Assembly: GCA_021613335.1 (NCBI GenBank)
Contig: JAJTWR010000236.1
Location: 1,501,001 to 1,565,000 of the forward strand
Source: Whitmania pigra
Taxonomy: Eukaryota > Annelida > Clitellata > Hirudinida > Haemopidae
Direction: 5' to 3'
Length of the DNA stretch: 64,000 bases
Shown here: one piece after another, positions 13,322-24,000 of the stretch
How positions within the stretch are numbered: the first letter of the stretch is position 1
Layout: each line of letters starts with the position of its first letter
The notes under the pieces: generated by a model
Databases searched by the model: none
Told to the model about the DNA's origin: nothing
What the model saw: the letters and a program-made list of their open reading frames with translations, nothing else
Position numbers and translations under genes: made by a program

Positions 13322-14575
13322 TTCAAACCGAAACGGGTCGGTTCTCTTTATATTTAAGCTCATTTTCGCAAAGCAGACAGAGGCTTCTACTAAAAAAAAA
13401 TTCTTAACCTAATTTATCGATTTTTTGAAAACAGCAAAGGTTGTTTTTTAAAGATGCATCAATTAATTAAGTACGATTGAAAATGCTGTGAATGACTTAT
13501 ATTGACAAAATTTTGAATTGAGTTAAAAACATGCCAAAATGTTTTTTTTAATAAAAAAAATTGTTTTTGAGGATAACGCAGATGTTTGAGTGTTGTTGAC
13601 AGCAAAAACATCTGCTTCAACCTAATCGATTTAGCTACCAAAGCAATTGATTAATGTACTTATTAATTTTTAAAACGGATAATCTATTTTGTAAGCGCTT
13701 AAATGATCGAACTCATTAGGTTTTACTTCAAAACGAGAGCTTCAAAAAATTTTGCTGGGAAATAAAATTGGTTGCTACTATTAAGTTTGGACTAATAGGC
13801 CTTTTGAACAACAAGCGATGAAAATCATTTTTTGCGGGCATTAATGCGAAAATATTTTTGCTTTGTTAAAATCTTTAGCACGACAGCAGTTTAAGTTCGA
13901 ATACATTTGCTCAGTAATCTGTTATCGTATCGGGATTTTTATGGATCATTTTGTAACATTCATGAATACTGTACTTAGCCAGCACCATAAAATGCTTTTT
14001 AATGATCCAACTGCACTTAATGCCCTCTACTAAGAAAGACATTAGGCGTTTGCACTGACAGAATGTCAAGAATTCTATTCAACTGCTGGGCCCCAAATGG
14101 TATTGCTTTAGAAGGAATTAATGATTTTGCAAGATATTTCCACCCTTTACAAACCCAGATTATGATTCGACTTGCGAATTATACCAATAATAATTGCTGT
14201 TCTTTTACAAATTCTAGTGTGATAATTGATAATATAACAGGTTAATTCTATAACGAGCGGCGCTTTATAATTAAACTCATTAACATCATAATAAATCACA
14301 TTAACTTGCAGTGACAGCAAATCTACATAGGTTTTACTCGCGTGGGAAAAGGTGTTCCAGCGTTTAAAATGAATTTTCGACACTATCTTAAGATATTAAA
14401 CCATGAAATTTTTTGACAACTTTAAACAAGAAAAAATATCGAAAAAGATAAAAAGAGGTTTTAAAAAAGTGAATTGATTGTCGTAAAAAATAATTCGGCA
14501 AAAAGAAAGCCATCAATCAGGCATTTGACAAGCTTCAACAATGCTTATGAATTGGCACTCATTAACTTCATTCAT
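13290..14575. other. Intergenic between GST2 start and GST3 stop
   Basis: About 1.3 kb with broken frames on both strands and no recognisable gene or repeat. The segment next to 13289 holds the GST2 5' flank with a candidate TATA box. The rest is AT-rich and unremarkable. Confidence 0.6.
13347..13352 (-). promoter_or_regulatory. Candidate TATA box of GST copy 2
   Basis: Minus-strand TATAAA within TTAAATATAAAGAG, 58 nt upstream of the GST2 ATG. It lies just outside the duplicated block, so GST4 does not share it. Confidence 0.4.
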
Positions 14576-16056
14576 TCAATGTCCCAGTACATCCTTGCAT
14601 AAATTGATGACATCCATTGTGTGAGGAGCTGTCCTGACCTTCTTCAAATACTTTTCGCAGAATTTTTCGTGAGACATTTTGGATAAAAATTCCTGCGCAT
14701 AAAATCAATGCGATCGATCATCAAATTAGCAGTCTAGTATTATAATGTAAACGAAAGAAACATGCAATAATGACTACTTAAACATGTAAATCTTAAATTA
14801 TCTGAAATCTAATAATATTTGAATTTAATTGGAAATTATTTTTCACACTTTTAACTTGTATTAAACAATGCCAACGTTACCAAGACATTAGGATATGCAT
14901 CGAATATAGCTGATTCATAGTAATCCTTCACGTACAAAAGAGCCTCAAAGAGACCCAAATCCGCAAAAGTCAGCGATTCTCCAACCATGTAACCGTTGCT
15001 TCCATTTTTATGGAGAATCTTCAAAATAAACGAGAGCAAATATTTAAACAAATATTAAACCTCGATGTTTTCTTCGGAGAAAATCAAATTATTAAATGAA
15101 GTTTGTAAACGGGTTGTTGCCTTGGCAACATTTTACTCTTTCAAAGAAAGGCATGTATTTGTCGACGTCAGATTTTGTGTTCTCAACGACCTTGTCCAGA
15201 GCGTAAGCCGTGCCAAGGGAGGAGAAGGATTTCAAAAAATCCCGAGTCCCCTCGTAGTATGCGTCAATTCTGGATATCAATAAACATTATAAGCCGCATC
15301 TAAACGAAAGTTCCTAAATTTGAAGTGATATTGTAGGCTGGCCGAACGGGTTGCGTTCCTGCGTTAATGGCAACAGTCGTAACGTTCGAAACCCAGCCTG
15401 TACTGCCACAAATGCCCTTGGGAAGGCGCGCTATTTAAATGGCTACAAGAAGCGCCTTTGGTGCTATGGATATGGCTCTTCATAAATGAGGTACAACTAC
15501 AACAATTTGTATTGTAATCTGAATTGTAATTGATGTCTTTACCTAACTCTCTCCTCCTCATTTTTGCCATTAAGATCATAGAGCCTGGCCAAGTGCCTCA
15601 CGATAGCATCGGACTGAACCAAGAGTTTCCCGCCAATTTTTAATGCTGGAACTTGTCCGAAAGGCAGGTCTGGGAAAATATCGCGTTTCGGATATTTACG
15701 ATAAAAAAAAATAAATTAAACTAATTTATAACAATTAAAAATAATTTAAACTGTATAATTCTCCACCGGGCTTCAAGTTGAGAAATTGTTGTCTTGACGT
15801 GAGATGGACTTCTTTAAACTAACAAAAAATAACTAAATTTATAACAATCGACAATGTAGATGTGGTTATTAATGCAATCTTTAGTTTCAACAACTTCCAA
15901 TCAGTCGCGACAAAGTTTATCATGGAAAAACTTTTAACAACGTCTATTGTCCAAAGTAGATGCAAGTTTTACCTCGATATCACAGGCTGTTAGCATCAAT
16001 CTTACAATTTCCCCATACCATCTGCCGTTGAAATAAATTAATTCAGGAGTCGACAT
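14576..16056 (-). CDS. Sigma-class glutathione S-transferase (copy 3)
   Basis: Exons 15973-16056, 15767-15818, 15543-15669, 15137-15269, 14881-15018 and 14576-14692 give 216 aa with consistent phases. The start MSTPELIYFNGRWYGEIV has Tyr 8. DLPFGQVPALKIGGK and VQSDAIVRHLAR form the glutathione site, and MVGESLTFADLGLFEALL is the helical-domain signature. It is a more diverged paralogue of copies 1, 2 and 4. The intron between exons 3 and 4 (15270-15542) carries a tRNA-derived SINE. An AT-rich TTTAAATATC on the minus strand about 35 nt before the ATG may serve as a TATA element. Confidence 0.95.
15333..15530 (+). mobile_element. tRNA-derived SINE (copy 1) in GST3 intron 3
   Basis: An RNA polymerase III A box-like GGCTGGCCGAACGGG and a B box GTTCGAAACCC (15384-15394) head a body that matches a second copy at 47541-47744 over nearly its whole length, including GCCCTTGGGAAGG and TACAAGAAGCGCCT. 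The tail is an ACAA/TTGTA-rich degenerate repeat. It is diverged from copy 2, suggesting an old family. Confidence 0.85.
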
Positions 16057-16208
16057 CCTCGTTTAACTTGCCTAACTTTTGGACTCCGATATTTAAACAC
16101 AGTGTATTCACCATAGCAAAATGCATTCTTTAATAATTTGTGGCATTAGGCTTGCTTTTTTTTTTAACTTTTTGTTTCTATTTATCAAATTCATTTTTCT
16201 TTTAGTTT

Positions 16209-16245
<37 letters not shown>

Positions 16246-16799
16246 TCTTTTTTTAGGTATTTGAAACATTCACGAGGCTGCTTCAATAAATAACATCTAG
16301 ACGTACGTAACTGCCTCTTCCACACAACAAGCTGAACTCTGCACCCATCTCGAATTTCAATTAGCTCAGACAATGCTACAACATTTGAGATATTAAATGT
16401 GTTTTAAAAATTTCAGATTTAGTCTTCCTACTACTGATTTTCATATTTGAGAACATATAAATAACATGTTCCCTTTAGCGATAGCAATATGATTCGCATA
16501 ATAATGTTACATGTCTCTCTTTAATATCGATTTTTTATCATAGAAAGCCCCTAATTATCCTAAAACATCAATTTAATTAAATGTCTTTCTTGACATTCTT
16601 GGATGTAAGGATAAATCTCTACCATGTTTTGACCAACAACAGAAGTTTATTAGAAAAAAAAATAATATAAAAAGTAAAATTGAACAAAAATGTTAATTTA
16701 AGTCTGTGTTGTTTAATATGTTCGCGCTCATTTCAATTCTACTGCGTTCAGATAAGGTAGCGAAAATTTGGATAACGACAATTTCGCAGAATTTCGCGC
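16057..16799. other. Intergenic between GST3 start and GST4 stop
   Basis: About 740 bp of AT-rich DNA with an (ATT)n microsatellite at 16209-16241. No exon or RNA gene recognised. Confidence 0.6.
16209..16241. repeat. (ATT)n microsatellite
   Basis: Eleven ATT triplets in the GST3 upstream region. Confidence 0.95.
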
Positions 16800-18595
16800 T
16801 CAGTAATCAAGCACATGCCTGACGTGTGCAACCAATTCAGGAGTGTTGATTGGAGTCCTGTATTCTTTCACGTACTTTTCGTAAAACTTTTGCTGGGACA
16901 TTGTGACCAGAAATTTCTGAAAATGAGATGCATGAGCTAGTTATTAGGACTATCATTGTTCTTGTTGATATGATTGCAATTATTTAAATTGTTTAATTTA
17001 ACTGGTTAAATTAATGTTAATGTATTGAATTGGTTTTTAAAATCGTTATTTGGACAGTTGTTGCTTGAATATATAGATATACATATATATTTTTTAGTTA
17101 TTAGACACAATGTTATGTTGACATATAAATTTTCTATATTAGTAATAAAGTTTTGACAATAAACTCTAAAGCCACTGAATTTCATAAGCAAAAATGTAAT
17201 TAGTTGCACGTATTACCAAGACATTATGGTAAACATTGAATAGGGTTAAGAATATTTAAAATCTCTAAAATTGATGCTTTGATTGAATGGTTGCACAATT
17301 GTGGAAGATCCTACAATTTAGAATGCAGAACAATCTGACATAACTAAAATTTTTCGCTGCGAAGCTAACCCGTACTCTAAAAACGAAATTTTTAAAAGCA
17401 AAACGAAAGTTTAAGACCTGTACTTCAGGATAACTGTCATAGATATTCTGCTCATAAAAATCCCCCAAGTACAGAAGCACTTCAAGCAGACCAAGATCAG
17501 CAAAAGTGAGAGAATCACCAACCAAATAACCAGTACCGTTGTTCTTCAAAATCTTCAGATCAATAACTTGTAATTGTAGTCAATTTGCTGAGTAATAACT
17601 TTTAGCACATTAGATGATTAATTATATTGAATAATTACCTTTGTGAGACATCGAAGATGCAATTTTAGACATTGGTGATCTTTTTCATCATTCATTCACT
17701 TATACAATGAACAAATCAATATTTTTGTTTTTGGATATTTTGAATCAAATTAATTTCAGCAAAGTCGGTCAACAATGAATCAGAAATGATGCTTAAATTA
17801 ATTTAAAATTTATATTTTCTCAGTTTTAGCTTTTAGTCTAAAACTACACATTAATTGACATTTCAAGTCAGTTTCATTAAAACCTGTTCAAAGAGAGCCA
17901 GATATTTCTTCACAATTGCTTCAGTGTTTTCGACTGCCTTGTCCAACGGGTACACTACACCAACTTGCATGAATGGTTTCGAGAAGTCCCTGGACCCTTC
18001 ATAGCAGGCATCCACCCTGAATTAATGAAAGATCATCTACTAGAAATGTCTTCCACAAATATGGAATCAAATTATTAATGAGTAAACATGTTAAACATAG
18101 GCAGAAACAAAAACAGATTCCTGCAAAAACTGAAACAAACAATGTTGCAAGAATGCATGCAATATAAAAATTTAGAATAATTCACATCGTCATCTTATCT
18201 TCATCACTGCCATAGAGATTGTTAGTCCTGGCGATGTGTCTCACAATTGCACCTGATTGAACCAGGTGTTTGCCATCCACAATCAGTACTGGAACTTGGC
18301 CAAATGGAAGTTCTAAATAATTTCAGATTTATCCTTAAAACAGTTTTTCGATAAGTCTCAAAAGATTTAAAACATCCAAATCTCACTGGGTTTCAAAGCC
18401 AAATACTCCTCTCTCGACTTCAGGTGGCTCTCTTTGAACTGAAAATAATTATTTCATCATCAAAACAACTTAGGAAGCTCGCAGTTTACTTTTAAAAATT
18501 CGAGCTATTACTTTGACATCACATGCCACTAGGACCAATCTTATTATCTCTCCGAATCCTCTTCCATTAAAATAGATCAACTCCGGTACAGACAT
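16800..18595 (-). CDS. Sigma-class glutathione S-transferase (copy 4, chimeric)
   Basis: Exons 18512-18595, 18387-18438, 18186-18312, 17884-18016, 17418-17552 and 16800-16916 give 215 aa. Exons 1-5 and their introns are a near copy of GST2, with the same MSVPELIYFNGRGFGEI start and Tyr 8. Exon 6 instead encodes its own tail (MSQQKFYEKYVKEYRTP) and resembles an older paralogue. Between exon 5 and exon 6 the intron retains a fossil of the previous exon 5 end at 17214-17242. The protein is therefore a recent fusion of a GST2 body with the resident gene's final exon; all frames and splice sites look functional. Confidence 0.92.
17214..17242 (-). pseudogene. Relic of ancestral GST exon 5 (3' end plus splice donor)
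   Basis: On the minus strand this reads TTCAATGTTTACCATAATGT and then CTTG before a GTAAT donor. It aligns with the end of GST3 exon 5 (F-D-A-Y-P-N-V-L then GTAAC) at 23 of 29 positions. It lies inside intron 5 of GST copy 4, where no exon is needed, and has no counterpart in GST2 intron 5. Confidence 0.7.
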
Positions 18596-18627
18596 CTTTG
18601 CTTCCGGCGTGCGTTGAGGGCGTCGAG
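17246..18627. repeat. Segmental duplication, copy B (recipient side)
   Basis: Near-identical to 11951-13321. The clear left edge is near 17273 and the right edge at 18627, beyond which both flanks differ from the GST2 flanks. Confidence 0.9.
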
Positions 18628-18631
18628 TACT

Positions 18632-18721
18632 TAAATAAGGCTAGCATGACTTGCGTAAGACATGCGTAAGACTTGCATAAGGCTAGCAGGACTTGCGCAA
18701 GACTTGCATAAGGCTAGCAGG
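18632..18721. repeat. Short imperfect tandem repeat
   Basis: Repeated ACTTGCRYAAGAC and ATAAGGCTAGCAKG words, about four partial units of roughly 20-40 bp, directly upstream of GST4. Confidence 0.7.
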
Positions 18722-18801
18722 GTGTTTACAAATCATTTATTTATTTATTTGATTGTCGTCCGTTGCATGACTAAGATGATTTGGACTTGTGTTTACAAAT
18801 C
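18722..18801 (-). mobile_element. Mini-retroposon, copy 1, with 13-bp target-site duplication
   Basis: A 54-bp core (18735-18788) is flanked by the exact direct repeat GTGTTTACAAATC (18722-18734 and 18789-18801). On the minus strand the core starts AAGTCCAAATCATCTTAGT and ends in an (AAAT)n tail. A second copy with the same two ends, but a different flanking duplication, lies at 42430-42505. Same ends, A-rich tail and target-site duplication fit insertion by LINE machinery. Confidence 0.75.
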
Positions 18802-19550
18802 GCCAGAAGGGTGTTTATATTTAAAGCGAAAAACTGCTTGTTGCAGAGAGTAAAAGTGCAACTTTAAATTTTTTTTATAAAGTGTAACGATAGAATAAGT
18901 TTTCGCCGGGTTATCTAAATTTCCAAATGTATGTAATCTTTAAAATTAAACTTATTCAAATAAAAGTATTGCAATAACTTTCGCAATCTCATTCACCCAA
19001 TCTATTTACAGTCAGCCACTATCCTAGTCGTTCAATAGGAGCATACCAAATTGTCATTACAGCCATACAACTGCCAAGAGATACAATCAACTAAGATTGC
19101 GGTTTTTCTGGATTTGAAGGTCTTCACCTCAATTTCAACTCTCGCAAATCATTTCATCGATCGCCCTGGACCCATAATATAATAATATACTTATATATAA
19201 TATGAATATGTCTCTATTCATTATTGAGTGAAGGGCTTGTCGACTTCATCTCACGACATCCCGTGATAGCTCTGTAACCGACACTGACACAATCTGCTGC
19301 CACACTGTCATACAACGGCAGCGTTAACCAGATTCAAAAACGTAAACGCGAAGTTCAAGTGTTAAATTTTATTAATATACCAGTTTACTAAAGAACCTAC
19401 AGGTTGCAATGTAGAGTAACCCCACTTGATGGCAGAATCGGATACGGCAATTAAACTTCAGTGAAAATAGAATATTACTATTAAAATTTACTATTAGTTC
19501 CTTTTTCTCCTTTAATTTATTTACAGAGTTAACAAAAATTAATTGATTAC

Positions 19551-20064
19551 CTAATGTTATCATCTTCACCCTTGCCATAAAGACCATGTCGTCTGGCTAA
19601 ATGCCTTACCATGGCACCAGGCTGGATTAATACTTTATCGTCATATCTGAGGAGTGGTACTTCGGCAAAAGTGAGCTCTGGGATTCAAAATCAATTTCGT
19701 TAGCATATTTAATATAATTAACAAGTAATCATCATGTATTTATGTCGTTCAATTAATTATTCAAATTGTTATTAACCCGACTTCAAAGACAAAAATTCCT
19801 CTCTTGATCTAACCTCGGTGAACTAAAAATAAGCTTATTATATTTATTAATAATAATAATTGTTTTAATTACAATTGTTAATTGAATATTATTTAATAAT
19901 TGCATTATTTTCGAGCTCTGAGCGATTGTAAACTATTATTAATAATATTAAACATTAAATAACAACTTTGTGAGAACTACCTGAATGTGACAAGCAGCCA
20001 AAATCAACCGAACGATCTCAGCATATCCCCTACTATTGAAATATACCAGTTCAGAAGCAGATGA
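19551..20064 (-). pseudogene. Sigma-class GST pseudogene (exons 1-3 only)
   Basis: Three exon-like blocks match the array: 19981-20064 (SASELVYFNSRGYAEIV), 19777-19822 and 19551-19677 (EVPLLRYDD then IQPGAMVRHLARRHG). Splice sites and phases are preserved, but the start codon position reads TCA, an in-frame stop lies upstream without any ATG between, exon 2 lacks two codons, and no convincing exons 4-6 follow. This looks like a dead or truncated array member. A functional role through an alternative first exon is possible but unsupported. Confidence 0.75.
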
Positions 20065-21074
20065 TTTCTTGCAGAATATTGTTTTGACTTTGATAATAAA
20101 AAATACAGTTTTTTAAACTGTTAGACTGCATCCATTGGCGTAATGTAGATGTGGAAATACAATTGTCTAAATAATGCAATAAGAAATTGTCGGTGAATAT
20201 TTAATTCCATTATTATGATGATATGGAAAGTAATTAATAAATAGTTTTCCGAAGTTATTGACAGATCAGTGAGAAATTGCCTTCGATTGGTCCGTGTCAT
20301 TAAGAACGAAAATTTTGAACACGCCACAACTTGATTTCATATCGATTTGAAAATGAGAGCTTTAATTGCAGAGGTGTTAGACCATTCTGAAAATAATTTC
20401 GGGGGGGAATTGACGTCAAGAAGGAGATTGAAAATCACGGATATTGACGCCATTTCGAAGGATTTCTACAATTTCAAAACAATGTGAAAAATATGATCAT
20501 TTGCTCAGAATAAATACGTTAATCTAAATTAGCTGAATTCTGATGTTATTTTGTTAAAAGAAAAATCAAATCGATCCAATGTCTCACACCTGCAAACTTC
20601 TTAATTTTAATAAATAAACTAACAAAGTAATGGTCGAAATTCGGAGTTTATTTCTGAAGCTCTACAAAAACAAAAAAAAGTGTCCGTGTTGGCACCGTGA
20701 ACGATTGCATGAGTTCGTGGAATCCTGAAGCGATTATTCTTCGGAATGGAATTAATTAATTAATTGATGAATTCTCGGCAATAATTAACGACACGATTAA
20801 ATGCCTTGCACCTGCGTTTGGATGTTAAAATGATGATGTTCACTTTTGTTCACGCTTCCTCCATTTTTATTTCTCGAAAACTGATCTTAAATGAGAAGAT
20901 ATTTCTTCAAATTCTAGACTTTTCAAATCTAAAAATTAAGCTTTACTATTGTGATTAACCGAATAATAATAAATCACATTACACACCCGTAAATAATCCT
21001 ATCGAATTAATTTGAAAAGTCAACTTGAGTTATAATTTAAAAAAACTAACTTGCACCTGGGCGGCAACATAGCC
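20065..21074. other. Intergenic between GST pseudogene and the receptor gene
   Basis: About 1 kb, AT-rich, with frames broken on both strands. Presumably holds the promoter of the plus-strand receptor gene that starts at 21075. No repeat or RNA gene recognised. Confidence 0.55.
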
Positions 21075-24000
21075 ATGCATTTTTCAACATTTCGCCTCTG
21101 CGCCATCCTCATCTTCAAGACAATCATTCTCTCCCCATTCGTTACCAGCAAACTCGAAGTTATGAATCAGATCGCGATTGGGGCAACTCTTCCCCAGGAT
21201 ATCTATCAGAGTTGGATGTCCTACTACGGGTCTAGCCGCTTTGGTTACGTGGATATCAGACCGAAGTACAATGCCAGAGGGAGCAAGGCTGGTCAGACAG
21301 CCATGGTTCAAACTTTGGGCTACGGAACTCCACAACAGAGTCCATTTCTTGTGGAAAGCCTTTTGCCCGACTTTGGTACTTCTGAGATACCCTTCACCGC
21401 TAAAGAAGCTTCGAACTACACGGACCTCGCTACTTTTCCAGTTCTTGCTGGGTGAGTAAATGGCGCCATTTCTTGTGCTCTTAGGGAAATGTTTAACTCA
21501 ATAAAACAAAAACAAAAAAAAAAGTAAAATCTGTAATATATTATTAGTCATGATGAACATTAAATTGAGCAACAAAAAAATAATTGAACACACCACTAAC
21601 TGAAAAAATAAAATAATTAAGAAATAAAAATTCTCAACAAAAAGAAACACTGCACCGTTCTCATTTTCGAATCTCCTTAAAGGAATTTAGTGCTGGCATA
21701 CAACGTTCCGGAGGTGGAAAACCTGGTACTGACTCTCGATCATGTGGTTGGAATCTACAACGGCACTTTCAAATTCTGGAACGATTCCACGTTCGCTATT
21801 CTGAACGAAAAGGAAACTTTTCCAAACGCTTCCATCAAACCAGTTGCTAGATATTTCCCTTCAGGATCGACCTACATCTTCACAAGAGCATTATCTATCT
21901 ACAGCAGTGCTTTTAACAAAGCTTATAGTTTTTTCGACAATCGTTTTGGGTGGCAGGGGTCTTCTGACTTTGAATTTGGCCAGTCGTCATCAGGAATGGT
22001 GGACACCATATTCAATCTACCCTACAGCATCGGATACGTGCCTGTGTGGTTAGCTGAAACGTCTCAGATAAGGTTGGAAAGTTATTTATTTAAATGTCCG
22101 GGCTTTGAATGTTAACAATCTAGTAATTGAATTCGTTAATTCTTATAAAAGATCATTTTTCTGAGCAAAAGCCATGTGTTATTTTGGTTTGAACTTATTA
22201 CTTCAAGGTTATTATTCAGAGTTGAGAGAGTGAAGTAAACTCTTTGTAAACATTAATCTTAATAATGCGCTTTCAAAGCAAGGCAGGATAGCTGATAACT
22301 ATATTAATATTTAATTAATTAATTATTAATGCCCTCAAGGTACGCGAGTATCGTCAATAGAAAGGGGGAGATTGTTAGCCCGAAGTCAATAAAACATATT
22401 TCGAATTCTGTGCAAGAAAACAAACTGAAACTTCTGTCTTCTAAATATTTCAACTCCGACTTGGCCGAAAGTTCTGAATCGAATTACCCCATAGCTGGAT
22501 ATTCGTACATGATTGTCAAACTCAATTCAATAGCCTCCTGCTCAGAGGCCATAGAGCTGACGAGGTAAATTGGTCAATTTATCGAGCAAATACATAAATT
22601 CGCTTTTAGAAAATTTATCAATTAAGATTAAATCGTTAAAAATAAATATTAAATACTCTATCAACCGTTTAGAAATGAATTTACCCAGGTTTATAAAGTG
22701 GATATCGAATGATCCAGACGCTAATTCTTTGGCACGTTCTTTCTATATGGTAAGCGTCGGTTCTGGCCTGATGGATGAAATCAACACTCGCGTCCTCAAA
22801 CGAATGACCTGTGGTAAAAAACAAGTCGAAGACCTCTTGAATCAACAGATCAGAGAAGAAGAAGAAATGAAGAAAACATGGAAAACTCCACTGGGAATTG
22901 CCACTCCATATGTCTGCTCATCGCAGCTGGAGTTGGTTTCGGCATATGGAGGCAAAAGAAGAAGTACTTGGAGATGATTGACAAAAACGAGTGGAACATA
23001 AACGCCTTTGAAATCGAGATTAACATTGAGAAAAACATCGGAGCCAAATTTTCCCCCAGTCAGGTCAACGCAAGCTTGGATGGTTTCAGGCCGGCTGTTC
23101 CACCACAGAACACTTCGAAATTTAAGTGCGCCCAGAAAATGTTCACTGCCAACGGAAGTTTAATTGGGAAATACAACGAGATCAAAATGTGCTTCACGCC
23201 CATGTGGCTTGAGGGCTACTTTGACACGAACATCAAAGTCAGACTGGCTCTTACTAAAATGAAAAGCTCCATCGACCACACGAATCTGCTTAGATTTTAT
23301 GGCCTAACCTGGATGAACGATAGACTGTATTTGGCCGAGGAACACGGAGAAAAAGGACTCTTGATCGATGTACTGAGACATTCCAAGTTTGAACTCAGTA
23401 ACGACTTTAGGTATGAAACTTTCTTAAAATAGGCTGTGATCGTACAATTAAAGAATTAGTCAACCATGAATAATTTAGTTGTCCAATTAATTTTATTTTA
23501 TTAGTTATTTGTTAATAATGTGTAAGCATTTTAAAATGAGTTTCCTTGTAAATTACCAGATACGCCATAACCAGGGACATAGCATCCGGCATGTCCTATC
23601 TTCATCGCAAAGACATCGTACATGGCTTTCTGACGACAGATTCATGTGTGGTTGATTCGAGATGGTCGGTCAAAGTGAGATGTTGGGGTTACAACCTCAT
23701 CAATCAGACCAACAAACAGGCTGGCAGAAGCAAGACAAACCTCAACATCTATGACATTCGGAGGCAGCAACTCAATGAAGCCGATCAGAAACAGTTTGAG
23801 TTCTGGATGCCACCTGAAGCCAAGATGGCCAGAGAAAAAGACTTCAATCCGACCAAAGCATGCGATTCATTCTGTTTTGGTCTCGTCATGTTTAAGATAT
23901 TCACCACCATTTCTTTGAGGGCTGTTATGCGCCAACCCCAAGCAAACTCAAACCGTCTTCCTCTAACTGATGATGGGAATCAAGGCAGCTTTGATGATAA

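Larger units (their letters stand above)
18596..19550. other. Spacer between GST4 start and the GST pseudogene
   Basis: Contains the GST4 5' flank, a short tandem repeat (18632-18721), a mini-retroposon (18735-18788), and possibly decayed traces of the pseudogene's exons 4-6 (GGGTCCAGGG near 19166-19175 on the minus strand resembles the exon 4 motif G-S-R). Nothing else is recognisable. Confidence 0.5.

Noticed and set aside
18662..18853. 63-codon plus-strand frame similar to a frame at 42379-42570
   Set aside because: The similarity comes from the mini-retroposon inside both, not from a protein-coding gene.
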